Source of the DNA: Candidatus Omnitrophota bacterium
GTDB taxonomy: Bacteria; Omnitrophota; Gorgyraeia; Zapsychrales; Zapsychraceae
Assembly (NCBI GenBank): GCA_020430005.1
Contig: JAGQKQ010000074.1
Location: forward strand, 1-8,583
Length of the DNA stretch: 8,583 bases
Reading direction: 5' to 3'
Made by a program: the position numbers and the translations under genes. Of the stretch, positions 1-6,721 are shown in pieces (position 1 is the stretch's first letter; each line of letters starts with the position of its first letter). Below the pieces are notes generated by a model. That model was not told the DNA's origin, did no database searches, and saw nothing but the letters and a program-made list of their open reading frames with translations.

Positions 1-1682
1 TTTTCAGTGTCAATATAATAATAATTTCCGTTTCCTTTATCGGCGATCTTTTCCATTTTATTGTCTTTATAATTGCCGGTGCCGAAACCGAGTATAGTTA
101 AAAACACACCCGCCTCTTTTTCCTTTTCGATTATCCCAATTAATTCACTGTCACTGGAAACACCAACATTAAAATCACCATCCGTCGCTAACACAACTCT
201 GTTGTTCCCCTCCTTTATAAAGAATTCTTTGGCGATGGAGTACGCCAGTTTAATACCTGCTCCGCCGGCAGTGGATCCCCCCGCGCTTAATTGATCAATC
301 GCGGCAAAGATTTTATTTTTATCGGAAGCCGGTGTTGATTCAAGCACGGTTCCGGCCGCGCCGGCATAAACCACAATGGCCACACGTTCGTTTTGGGATA
401 ATTGATTAACCATCATTTTGTACGCGGATTTCAATAACGGCAATTTATTTGGATCATTCATGGAACCGGATACATCAATCAAGAATACCAGATTGCTCGG
501 TGGCAGCTCTTTTCCGCTCATAACTTTTCCTTGCAAGCCGATACGGATTAATTGGTGATCTGGATTCCATGGGGCAACAGCCGCATCCGTTGTAATAGAG
601 AACGGATTCTTCCCTTCCGGTTGCGGGTAATTGTAACTAAAGTAATTCACCATCTCCTCAATACGGACGGAATCAACTGGGGGTAATTGGTTGTTATTGA
701 GATAACGGCGAACATTACTGTAAGAGGCCGTGTCCACATCAATCGAGAATGTGGATAAAGGATTATCGATAGCGGCTAAAAATTCATTTTCATAGATTCG
801 ATCATAATCTTCTGTATTCCAGTAACCGGTTGGTTCGGGTGTTGTCACCGGGTATGACATGGGTTGCGCTTCGTATTCCATAGCACCACTAAGCCGGTCA
901 ACCCTCGCAAATCCCCCCGCATCCCGCAGTTTTGAGCTTGCTGCAATCTCCTCTTGTATGGGCATGTCAGAGCGAGTTCCGTTAATGACCGCCAGTTTTT
1001 GTGGCATTGCAGAGGACTGGATCTCGTTTGGTCTAGCAGGAGTTTGGTCCTTAAAGTACCTACTATCCTGACGAACTTCGCGGGATAACTCCTTTTTTTC
1101 AGCTACTTCATTGCGGGCTTGTGTTTTGCCGAGAGCAAGTTGTTTATTTCCACCGACAAATTGAGCGGCCACTTGACTTTCATCATCAAAGTCTTGCTTG
1201 GCTTTGCCCTTAAACGAGATATTCTTATCATCCACTTCGCTTGTTTTGGGTTCATTAATTTCTCTTTTGGTTTGTTCTGTTACCGTGCTGCTTGGTTGAT
1301 AAACAGGATCGATTCCGGTAAAGTTTTCAATACGGCGTTGTTTTACATTTTGGCTGGTGTGCATGACCATGACACAAATTAAGAGTGTTACCAAAATACC
1401 GCCGCCAAATCCTACTGAAATAAGTTTATGTTTTCTTTTCATTGTTTTATCCTCCTGCGGGGTCGCACCCGGAAGAGAACGATAAAGTTTTTCCTCTAAA
1501 TCCGGTGAGAGTTGTTCGTCTTCCCAACTCAGTAAGGCACCGGATAGTTTTTGCATTTCTTTATAATATATTTTCAAGGACGGATCGTCCTTTAAGGCTT
1601 GCTTTATCAGTTCTTTCTCTTCCGAGCTGGTTTGCCCGTCAATATCAAGTGAAATAAGTTGTTTGATGTAGTCTTTATCCAT
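1..1682 (-). CDS. Anti-sigma-like / YfbK-type vWA membrane protein (3' end outside window)
   Basis: 560 codons are visible in one open frame; the C-terminus lies beyond the left edge. Residues 1-80 resemble the cytoplasmic domain of anti-sigma factors (a 'LISLDIDGQTSSEE' segment, then helices) but lack the zf-HC2 Cys/His zinc ligands. Residues about 87-107 form one membrane helix after a KRKHK cluster, followed by a charged, Q/S-rich linker to about 290. From N307 comes the YfbK N-terminal signature (NPLSTFSIDVDTASY), then a vWA domain with MIDAS motif D403-V-S-G-S407 and a second acidic site at D501 (ATDGD). Topology would place the vWA domain outside the cytoplasm. The ATG at 1682 has AAGGAGG nine bases upstream and overlaps the sigma gene by 8 nt, which suggests translational coupling. 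Seen: domains and overlap. Inferred: it binds and controls the neighbouring sigma factor and senses an envelope ligand. A typical YfbK also has a C-terminal domain, not visible here. Confidence 0.88.
   Translation of the reverse strand, partial: MDKDYIKQLISLDIDGQTSSEEKELIKQALKDDPSLKIYYKEMQKLSGALLSWEDEQLSPDLEEKLYRSLPGATPQEDKTMKRKHKLISVGFGGGILVTLLICVMVMHTSQNVKQRRIENFTGIDPVYQPSSTVTEQTKREINEPKTSEVDDKNISFKGKAKQDFDDESQVAAQFVGGNKQLALGKTQARNEVAEKKELSREVRQDSRYFKDQTPARPNEIQSSAMPQKLAVINGTRSDMPIQEEIAASSKLRDAGGFARVDRLSGAMEYEAQPMSYPVTTPEPTGYWNTEDYDRIYENEFLAAIDNPLSTFSIDVDTASYSNVRRYLNNNQLPPVDSVRIEEMVNYFSYNYPQPEGKNPFSITTDAAVAPWNPDHQLIRIGLQGKVMSGKELPPSNLVFLIDVSGSMNDPNKLPLLKSAYKMMVNQLSQNERVAIVVYAGAAGTVLESTPASDKNKIFAAIDQLSAGGSTAGGAGIKLAYSIAKEFFIKEGNNRVVLATDGDFNVGVSSDSELIGIIEKEKEAGVFLTILGFGTGNYKDNKMEKIADKGNGNYYYIDTE
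1440..1456 (-). promoter_or_regulatory. Internal Shine-Dalgarno and in-frame ATG within the vWA gene
   Basis: On the minus strand AGGAGG (1456-1451) is followed by eight bases and an in-frame ATG (1442-1440, residue M81). Initiation here would give a protein starting MKRKHKLISVGFGGG, which looks like a signal anchor, so a vWA protein without the anti-sigma-like region. The motif is as strong as the one at the upstream start. Whether ribosomes use it is not known; it may simply encode the peptide PQED. Confidence 0.5.
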
Positions 1683-2262
1683 TGTGATGGTCCTCCTTAA
1701 TGAAGGATGTCAATTCGTTTCGTAACTGTTCACGTCCGCGGAAAATAAGGATTTTTACCTTTTCTAATGAACATCCCAGAATTTCCGCAATGTGTTTGTA
1801 ATTGAAGTCGTGATACTCGCGTAAAATAATGGCTTCCCGTTGTTCAAAGGGAAGGTTATTTATCGCGTTCTTCACGCATTCGGCTGTTTCATTTTTTATC
1901 AGTTGATCCGGAGAAGAAGGATTGGTGTCAGATACCTGCCGTTCCTCTTCCCCGGATGTATTTTTAGGAGAAAACCACATGGATACCGTTTTTTTGTGTT
2001 TACGGATGCGGTCAATACAGTTGTTGCGCGCAACAGTAAAAAGCCATGTCGAGAATTTTGCCTTGGGGTCGTAAGAATACTTCCCGGAGAATAAGGCCAA
2101 GAAAACATCTCCGGTGGCATCTTCCGCCTCCGCGCGGTTCTGCAGCATCCGCAGACAGAAATTCAAAACACGGCTTTTATAGCGTTCGAAAATCACTTTG
2201 ATCGCCTCCTGATCGCCGGACTGGTAGTCCGCCATAAGTTGTTCATCTGTTGAGTTTGTCAT
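1675..2262 (-). CDS. ECF-family RNA polymerase sigma factor
   Basis: 195 residues, the normal size for a two-domain extracytoplasmic-function sigma-70 factor. Region 2 spans about residues 22-90, with the typical AEDATGDVFLALF segment at 45-57 and a WLFTVARNNCIDRIRK stretch (73-88) that contributes to -10 recognition. An acidic/polar linker (about 91-125) follows. Region 4 spans about 135-185 with LPFEQREAIILREY and a helix-turn-helix (HIAEILGCSLEKVKILIFRGREQL) for -35 recognition. It would direct RNA polymerase to a small regulon, probably including its own promoter. The downstream gene overlaps it by 8 nt and begins with an anti-sigma-like region, the usual sigma/anti-sigma order. The ATG at 2262 has only a weak upstream purine stretch (AAAGG at long spacing). 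Which ECF group it belongs to cannot be settled by eye. Confidence 0.93.
   Translation of the reverse strand: MTNSTDEQLMADYQSGDQEAIKVIFERYKSRVLNFCLRMLQNRAEAEDATGDVFLALFSGKYSYDPKAKFSTWLFTVARNNCIDRIRKHKKTVSMWFSPKNTSGEEERQVSDTNPSSPDQLIKNETAECVKNAINNLPFEQREAIILREYHDFNYKHIAEILGCSLEKVKILIFRGREQLRNELTSFIKEDHHNG
1683..1698 (-). promoter_or_regulatory. Ribosome binding site of the vWA gene, inside the sigma gene
   Basis: AAGGAGG at 1698-1692 with a nine-base spacer precedes the ATG at 1682-1680. The site lies in the last codons of the sigma gene, whose TAA (1677-1675) falls within ATGGATAA. It fixes the upstream start of the vWA protein and supports coupled translation of the pair. Confidence 0.75.
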
Positions 2263-2281
2263 ACGTTTCTTGGCCTTTGAT

Positions 2282-2293
2282 CTGAAATTTCAG
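2282..2293. repeat. 12-bp perfect palindrome in the sigma gene leader
   Basis: CTGAAATTTCAG is a perfect inverted repeat with no spacer, 20 bases upstream of the sigma start codon and downstream of the candidate promoter. It could be a dimeric regulator site or a chance AT-rich palindrome; nothing else in the window repeats it. Confidence 0.35.
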
Positions 2294-2305
2294 TGTTCAT
2301 AAGGT

Positions 2306-2333
2306 TAAACGCACCACTTCCAAAAAAGTTACA
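2306..2333 (-). promoter_or_regulatory. Candidate ECF-type promoter for the sigma/vWA operon
   Basis: On the minus strand TGTAAC (2333-2328), a 16-base spacer and CGTTTA (2311-2306) match the general ECF promoter form (an AAC-containing -35 element and a CGT-containing -10, as in TGAAAC-N16-CGTA of Bacillus SigW-type promoters). Transcription would start near 2300 and give a leader of about 38 nt. The placement directly before an ECF sigma gene suggests autoregulation. This is a motif match only. Confidence 0.5.
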
Positions 2334-2433
2334 AAAAATCTTGATTCTTGATGCTTGATTCTAGAAATTTTCTTGTATTAAAGTTTAAATTTCAAGTATC
2401 AAGTATCCAGTACCCAGAATCCAGTATCAAGAT
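2333..2433 (-). terminator. Stem-loop plus T tract ending the respiratory operon
   Basis: Minus-strand transcripts leaving the zinc-ribbon gene can fold an inner stem (2387-2403 with 2354-2370, 15 of 17 pairs, 16-base loop) and an outer stem (2420-2433 with 2338-2351, 12 of 14 pairs), leaving one bulged segment. The outer stem ends at a run of six T (2338-2333), the layout of an intrinsic terminator. The stems are AT-rich and imperfect, so efficiency is uncertain. The T run abuts the candidate -35 element of the next unit. Confidence 0.45.
2340..2433. repeat. Inverted arrays of 7-nt repeats (TCAAGTA / CTTGATT type)
   Basis: The left arm reads CTTGATT, CTTGATG, CTTGATT (2340-2360) and then CTAGAAA. 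The right arm has six consecutive heptamers, TCAAGTA, TCAAGTA, TCCAGTA, CCCAGAA, TCCAGTA, TCAAGAT (2392-2433), which are reverse-complement versions of the left ones. The last unit touches the stop codon of the zinc-ribbon gene. The strict 7-nt phase with variable units differs from coding DNA and from ordinary hairpins. Confidence 0.75.
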
Positions 2434-2846
2434 CAGTCACGATACTTATCGTATTTTAAGCCGATATGGTGCATAAATGGCTTTAAACGTTTGGGAGTAT
2501 TGAAGTTATGAAATTCTGTGCCGCAGCGGTAGCAGTTCACAAGTGTTTGAACCCGCTTATAGAGAAGCCAGTCGATCAGGGCAAAAAATGGCAGACTCAG
2601 GCCATACGTGACAGGGACAAAAACAATGCCGAGTCCCATAATCAGGCAACCGACGAATTGATTGAAGTTTTTCGATAGGTAAAACTGACGGCACTCGCAT
2701 AATGGGCAGCGGTCAAATTGGCCATCCAGAGTTTTGAGGTGTTCTGTCTTGATATTTGGATCGGGATTTTTTAGAGTCGAGTCATCGTTTAATTCAACGG
2801 TAACATATTCTTTGCTTTTTTGATCACGATAAATGAAGTATTTCAC
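2433..2846 (-). CDS. Small zinc-ribbon-like membrane protein, function unknown
   Basis: I do not recognise this 137-residue family. It has a soluble N-terminal part (1-46), a Cys pair C47-P-L-C50 (plus C52), a hydrophobic stretch at about 65-97 long enough for one long helix or a hairpin, then a second Cys pair C105-Y-R-C108 and a basic C-terminal tail. If the stretch is a hairpin, both Cys pairs lie on the same membrane face and could form one split zinc ribbon or bind another metal. The start is GTG at 2846, overlapping the upstream stop as GTGA with no good Shine-Dalgarno, so it is probably translated by re-initiation; no other in-frame Met occurs before residue 70. As the last gene of the cytochrome b/c operon it may be an assembly or accessory subunit. 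Real gene: likely; role: inference. Confidence 0.8.
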   Translation of the reverse strand: MKYFIYRDQKSKEYVTVELNDDSTLKNPDPNIKTEHLKTLDGQFDRCPLCECRQFYLSKNFNQFVGCLIMGLGIVFVPVTYGLSLPFFALIDWLLYKRVQTLVNCYRCGTEFHNFNTPKRLKPFMHHIGLKYDKYRD

Positions 2847-3619
2847 AGGGCAATACCGAATTTGATGAGATAGTACTTAAAGGCCAAATCTCCTAAAATG
2901 ACGGCCACAAGAATAACATAAAGAATGCCCGTGGCGGACTGTGTATTTTTAAGCTTCAGTGTTTCCTTAACAAAATAGTTACCACCCAGAGGAAAAAGAA
3001 TGCCAAAAAAGATACCTAATAAGATGAGGATTCCATCAGTTTTCTGGATAAACTGGGCTAAGGGAAACGGTTCTCCCCTATATAAAACATTGGTAGTCAA
3101 AATGTAATAAATATCCCAGAGAAAACGTATGGCCACAAGAGCCCAGAAAACATAGGTTGCACGGAATAAATGACTGACCGGCAGACCGTGAACATTAAGA
3201 TACCAGTGTCCCAAATTCATGGCAAACATAGAAGCTACAAAAATGCCTCCGGCTAAAATCGAAGCAAAGGCGGCTTCCCACCCTGTTTTCAAAATGATGT
3301 TTTGCGTTTGAATAAAGGCTGTCAATCCGGCAAGAACGGCGACAGTAATTAAAATGGGATTAGGTGTTTCCTTGCTCCAATAATAAGCTGTGATGATAAG
3401 CAGAAGGCCCAACCAGGCGCCGGTTAAAATTTTTATACTTATGGTAAATTCTGTGGACGGTAATATAAAGACGGCGATGATTCCTGCCAGAATACAGGGT
3501 AATCCCAAATGAAAGCGGTGAAAGTTATTTTTCAGAGGATCATGCGCACTAATCCAAAAGCATAACGGGTAGAGCGCAGCAAAAATGAAAGTTGTTAATA
3601 GACTAATAGACGATAACAT
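2843..3619 (-). CDS. Eight-helix integral membrane protein, function unknown
   Basis: 258 residues, almost entirely hydrophobic, with about eight predicted helices (roughly 4-24, 38-54, 60-80, 88-107, 113-135, 152-173, 196-214, 230-253). Possible cofactor ligands are H26, H34, H37, H138 in a GHWY motif (137-140), H144 and H150; several lie near helix ends, where haem or quinone sites often occur. I do not recognise the family and assign no enzyme activity. It follows the octahaem cytochrome gene by 114 nt and overlaps the next gene by 4 nt, so it is probably made with the cytochrome b/c complex. The ATG at 3619 lacks a clear Shine-Dalgarno; the upstream bases belong to a heptamer repeat. It could be a haem-binding subunit, an assembly factor or a quinone-site protein. 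Confidence 0.82.
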   Translation of the reverse strand: MLSSISLLTTFIFAALYPLCFWISAHDPLKNNFHRFHLGLPCILAGIIAVFILPSTEFTISIKILTGAWLGLLLIITAYYWSKETPNPILITVAVLAGLTAFIQTQNIILKTGWEAAFASILAGGIFVASMFAMNLGHWYLNVHGLPVSHLFRATYVFWALVAIRFLWDIYYILTTNVLYRGEPFPLAQFIQKTDGILILLGIFFGILFPLGGNYFVKETLKLKNTQSATGILYVILVAVILGDLAFKYYLIKFGIAL

Positions 3620-3625
3620 GCTTTA

Positions 3626-3729
3626 GTTGCTCGTTGCTCGATCCTGGTTGCTGGAATGGATTTTGCTTAAATGTTCAATCTTAAAGATTGAAAACATAAA
3701 CCGGTTTCCAGCGACGAGCGACAAGCAAC
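3626..3729. repeat. Inverted arrays of 7-nt repeats (GTTGCTC / CGAGCAA type) with inner hairpin
   Basis: The left arm is GTTGCTC, GTTGCTC, GATCCTG, GTTGCTG (3626-3653). The right arm is CCAGCGA, CGAGCGA, CAAGCAA (3708-3728). The arms pair over 24 bases with 18 matches (3633-3656 with 3706-3729). Inside lies a perfect inverted repeat, TTCAATCTT / AAGATTGAA (3674-3682, 3684-3692). This fills most of the 114-nt gap between the octahaem cytochrome and the next gene. No T tract follows on the minus strand, so read-through or mRNA processing is more likely than termination. Confidence 0.75.
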
Positions 3730-3733
3730 AGGT

Positions 3734-6709
3734 TTATTGTGTTTCTTCCGTAGCAGTGGCGGCGGGCGCTGGTTCAGCGGGAGTTACTGAAACTGTTTTG
3801 GCTTTGGGGCTCACTTCACTGAGATGGAATAAATAATTTCTTAGAACCCGAATTTGTTCGTTTTCATCGCCATCTAAGATATCCGGCGGACCGGCATTTT
3901 CAAAATCCGAAGGATCAAAGAATGTCGGCATTTTTGTTCCTGGAACAAGATCTTGTGGGTTTTTAATCCATTTTAATACCCAATGTGGATTTAAACGTGT
4001 TTTTGCCAGTGCCAAGTTTGGTGCCCAGGCGTCCGCTTCTCCATAAGGCATTTGATCGCCAACAACGTGACATTGTGCGCAGCCAAGATAATCCTTGGAG
4101 AACAGCTTTTCGGCCGCTTTATATTCTTTATCTGTTAAGGACGTGTCAGCTTCAAAATTAAATGGGAATTTTTCTTCATCAATCGTGTGGAAATATTTAA
4201 CCAGCATATTTAAATGTTCGGCGTTAAAGTTATATGTCGGCATTCGGACATTTAACCACGGGCGCATATGATCTGTAGGCTGGTGTAGGAAATTAAAGAG
4301 CCAGTTTGGATCGACCTTTTGTCCGACACCTTTTAGGTTTGGCGGTGAAAAACTGGACGTTACTTTTTCTGCATCGGAAGCAGCGCGTCCTTCATATTCC
4401 ACTAACCAGTCTGTAATTGTTTTTTGAATGGTTCCACCCTCTCCCTGGATTTGATGGCAGGATTGACAATTCATTTGAGCGATCAATTTTTGTCCGGCTT
4501 CAAATTGAAGGTTTTCCGGTGTGCGTGGAACTTTTTTGGCTTCTACAGGCTGTTCGTTAACTAAGCCAAGTAAGACAGTTACAGCAGCCTCAACTTCTTC
4601 CTGAGATAAATAGAAGTTTGGCATGATTAATTTTTCGTCGGGGGCCTTTTCTTTTCCTTCATCAAAAATACGGGGATCTTTTAATTTTTGGCTGAACCAT
4701 CCCCATTTGCTGTGATCAATATGAACAAAACCAAAATCCAGTTTGTGAGTGGATTTATTACCGATTTCTGTTAATTCTGTACCGATCGGCTTGGCCTTAT
4801 CGAAACCTTTAATATCATGACAAGAGAAGCAACCATAACGATTGATTAATTTTTGTCCGGCGAAATACAGTTGTTCATCCTGAGTCATAGCGGCCAATTT
4901 TTCTTCAGAAACGGCATGAGTGTCCATGGAGGTCAGATAACCGAGGACAATATCCCCCAGTACTTTTTGATCAACGGCCGGAATTTTCTTTGCTTCGAAT
5001 TTTTCGTTTCGGGAAGTGTAAAGATATTCGGCAATATCAGCGGCTTCCTGATCGGACAGTCGTAGATTGGGCATACGTGTCGTCGGATGATACCTGTTAG
5101 GGTCTTTTAACCAGGAATAAATCCACTCTTTGGACACTTTGGACCCTAGTCCAATCAAATTCGGGCCATGCTCCCGTCTTAAAGTATCTTTGGTTGTTTT
5201 TTCTGCGATCGACTGCGGCTGAACATTGTGACAGGCCATACATCCGACCGAAGCCACTAATTCTTTTCCACGATCGGCACTACCCTTAGCACGCATTTTG
5301 TCCGCCGTAAATTCTTCACTTTCAGTATACAGATAATGCGTAATAGCTAGTATTTCTTGCTCCGAACGCTTAACAGATTCAGGATCATCATTATTGGATT
5401 GATTAAAATAAGTTGGCATCCAGGTGTTGTGCCGGAATGATTTTGGATCTTCAATCCATTTGTAAATCCAATCCTTACTCAACTTGGACTTAACCATTCT
5501 CAGACTTGGTCCGCTTTTAGGCCAGCCTTTAAATTGATCAATTTGGTGACAATTATAACATCCGGCCCGTTGAATAACCTGAAGACCGAGATTAAGTTTG
5601 TCAGCTCCCTTGATAGCTGTTTCTCCACTGTGACATTTGAAACAGCCAGCTTCGGTATATTGTTTCGGCAGCATGGGCTCTTCCCATAATTTCAATTCAT
5701 GCCAGTCGTATTTTTCTTCCCACTCTTTTTTCTGTGTGTCGGAAGATGGTGTGTGCGCCGTTGAAATAAAATCGGTTCCCCGTCCCCGTCCGCCGTGACA
5801 GACTGTACAACCAAATTCTTCCAGCGGGTGTGGTGAATTTTTATCAATAAAAAGATCTAAGTTAGGGTGTGTTTTGTAGGGTTGTGCGGCGTTTTTATAA
5901 TCAGGATTGCTGATGCCAAGGTGGCAAGTCATACAACGCTCGACTTTTGGAACGGTCATGAAATTGACATCGTCACGAATATCTTTTAAAACGATCTGCT
6001 CGATTTTATAATTAGGATTAGCTAAATCCAACACAGGCAGATCACGGACCATTTGCGCGACTTGATTTGTGAAATCCATGGCGTTGGGATCAATGTTTTT
6101 TAATTTCCGCTCAATAAGTTCTTTTTGCTTGGCCAATTCATAACGCTGCCGATCCAGTTTTTTAAGCTCATCGGAACACGCATCAATTTCTTTTTTCTTT
6201 TGAGTGAGACGGGTATTGGATGATTCTAATTTAAGTTGCAGATCATCGACCTGTTTTTCCAGAGTGAGAAATTCTTGTTTGGTGGCTTCTAAATCTTGTC
6301 CGTAGGCGGGATGGGCTTCAGTTGCCTCAAAACGGTACTTGGCCGCATCTAATTCGGCCTTACGAAATTTATAATTTTGTTGAACGAGGTCATTCTCTGC
6401 TTGTAACTGGGTGAGTTCTTCGCTGTGGGCAATCGCTCCGCATTTTTCGGCATGCCCCTTTTCGGCTTCGTCTAATTCTTTCAGGAGAGTTTGATATTCT
6501 TCGTTTCCGTCAAGTTGGTTCATGACGGCGTCATATTTTGTGCGGGCGTTTTCAATTTCCAATAGATGGAATTCTTTTTGATAGTCCTTCCATTTTCTGG
6601 AATAGTCATTCGCGAATAAGGAAATTAAAGCGAAAAGTAAAGTACAGGCGGCAATTGCAAAAATAACATTCAGTTTATTAATATTGTAGTAACGTTGATC
6701 TTTTCCCAC
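3734..6709 (-). CDS. Membrane-anchored octahaem cytochrome c with long coiled coil
   Basis: 991 residues. An uncleaved N-terminal anchor helix (13-33) is followed by a charged, heptad-like coiled coil (about 36-205). Eight CxxCH haem sites then occur, with first Cys at 259, 301, 356, 384, 490, 627, 748 and 877. The last five each begin a class-I cytochrome c unit ending in an MP motif whose Met (431, 546, 696, 823, 927) is the likely sixth ligand. The first three have no such Met and may be bis-His (candidates H281, H294, H319, H337). The C-terminus is an Ala/Pro-rich tail. The haems would lie on the periplasmic side and accept electrons from the cytochrome b/Rieske core encoded just upstream (12-nt gap), passing them to a terminal acceptor. 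The start is GTG at 6709 with AGAGGA upstream. The haem count is read directly; the role as electron outlet of the complex is inferred. Confidence 0.95.
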   Translation of the reverse strand: MGKDQRYYNINKLNVIFAIAACTLLFALISLFANDYSRKWKDYQKEFHLLEIENARTKYDAVMNQLDGNEEYQTLLKELDEAEKGHAEKCGAIAHSEELTQLQAENDLVQQNYKFRKAELDAAKYRFEATEAHPAYGQDLEATKQEFLTLEKQVDDLQLKLESSNTRLTQKKKEIDACSDELKKLDRQRYELAKQKELIERKLKNIDPNAMDFTNQVAQMVRDLPVLDLANPNYKIEQIVLKDIRDDVNFMTVPKVERCMTCHLGISNPDYKNAAQPYKTHPNLDLFIDKNSPHPLEEFGCTVCHGGRGRGTDFISTAHTPSSDTQKKEWEEKYDWHELKLWEEPMLPKQYTEAGCFKCHSGETAIKGADKLNLGLQVIQRAGCYNCHQIDQFKGWPKSGPSLRMVKSKLSKDWIYKWIEDPKSFRHNTWMPTYFNQSNNDDPESVKRSEQEILAITHYLYTESEEFTADKMRAKGSADRGKELVASVGCMACHNVQPQSIAEKTTKDTLRREHGPNLIGLGSKVSKEWIYSWLKDPNRYHPTTRMPNLRLSDQEAADIAEYLYTSRNEKFEAKKIPAVDQKVLGDIVLGYLTSMDTHAVSEEKLAAMTQDEQLYFAGQKLINRYGCFSCHDIKGFDKAKPIGTELTEIGNKSTHKLDFGFVHIDHSKWGWFSQKLKDPRIFDEGKEKAPDEKLIMPNFYLSQEEVEAAVTVLLGLVNEQPVEAKKVPRTPENLQFEAGQKLIAQMNCQSCHQIQGEGGTIQKTITDWLVEYEGRAASDAEKVTSSFSPPNLKGVGQKVDPNWLFNFLHQPTDHMRPWLNVRMPTYNFNAEHLNMLVKYFHTIDEEKFPFNFEADTSLTDKEYKAAEKLFSKDYLGCAQCHVVGDQMPYGEADAWAPNLALAKTRLNPHWVLKWIKNPQDLVPGTKMPTFFDPSDFENAGPPDILDGDENEQIRVLRNYLFHLSEVSPKAKTVSVTPAEPAPAATATEETQ

Positions 6710-6721
6710 GTTGGTCCTCTA

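Noticed and set aside
73..1657. Several plus-strand open frames opposite the vWA gene
   Set aside because: They lie antisense to one long, uninterrupted minus-strand frame with clear YfbK and MIDAS motifs, and their translations show no domain or ribosome site.
1840..2120. Short frames on both strands inside the sigma gene
   Set aside because: They are out-of-frame readings of a gene with well-conserved ECF region 2 and 4 motifs.
2340..2433. Heptamer arrays as a CRISPR array
   Set aside because: Units of 7 nt without spacers are far too short; there are no constant repeats of CRISPR length and no cas genes.
3671..3697. Inner hairpin as an intrinsic terminator of the octahaem gene
   Set aside because: The stem is AT-rich and no T run follows it on the minus strand; the next genes look co-transcribed.
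3626..3729. Inverted repeat as insertion-sequence ends or a miniature transposon
   Set aside because: Arms are internally periodic and imperfect, no target duplication was seen, and the other spacers carry related heptamers, which argues for a repeat class rather than a single insertion.
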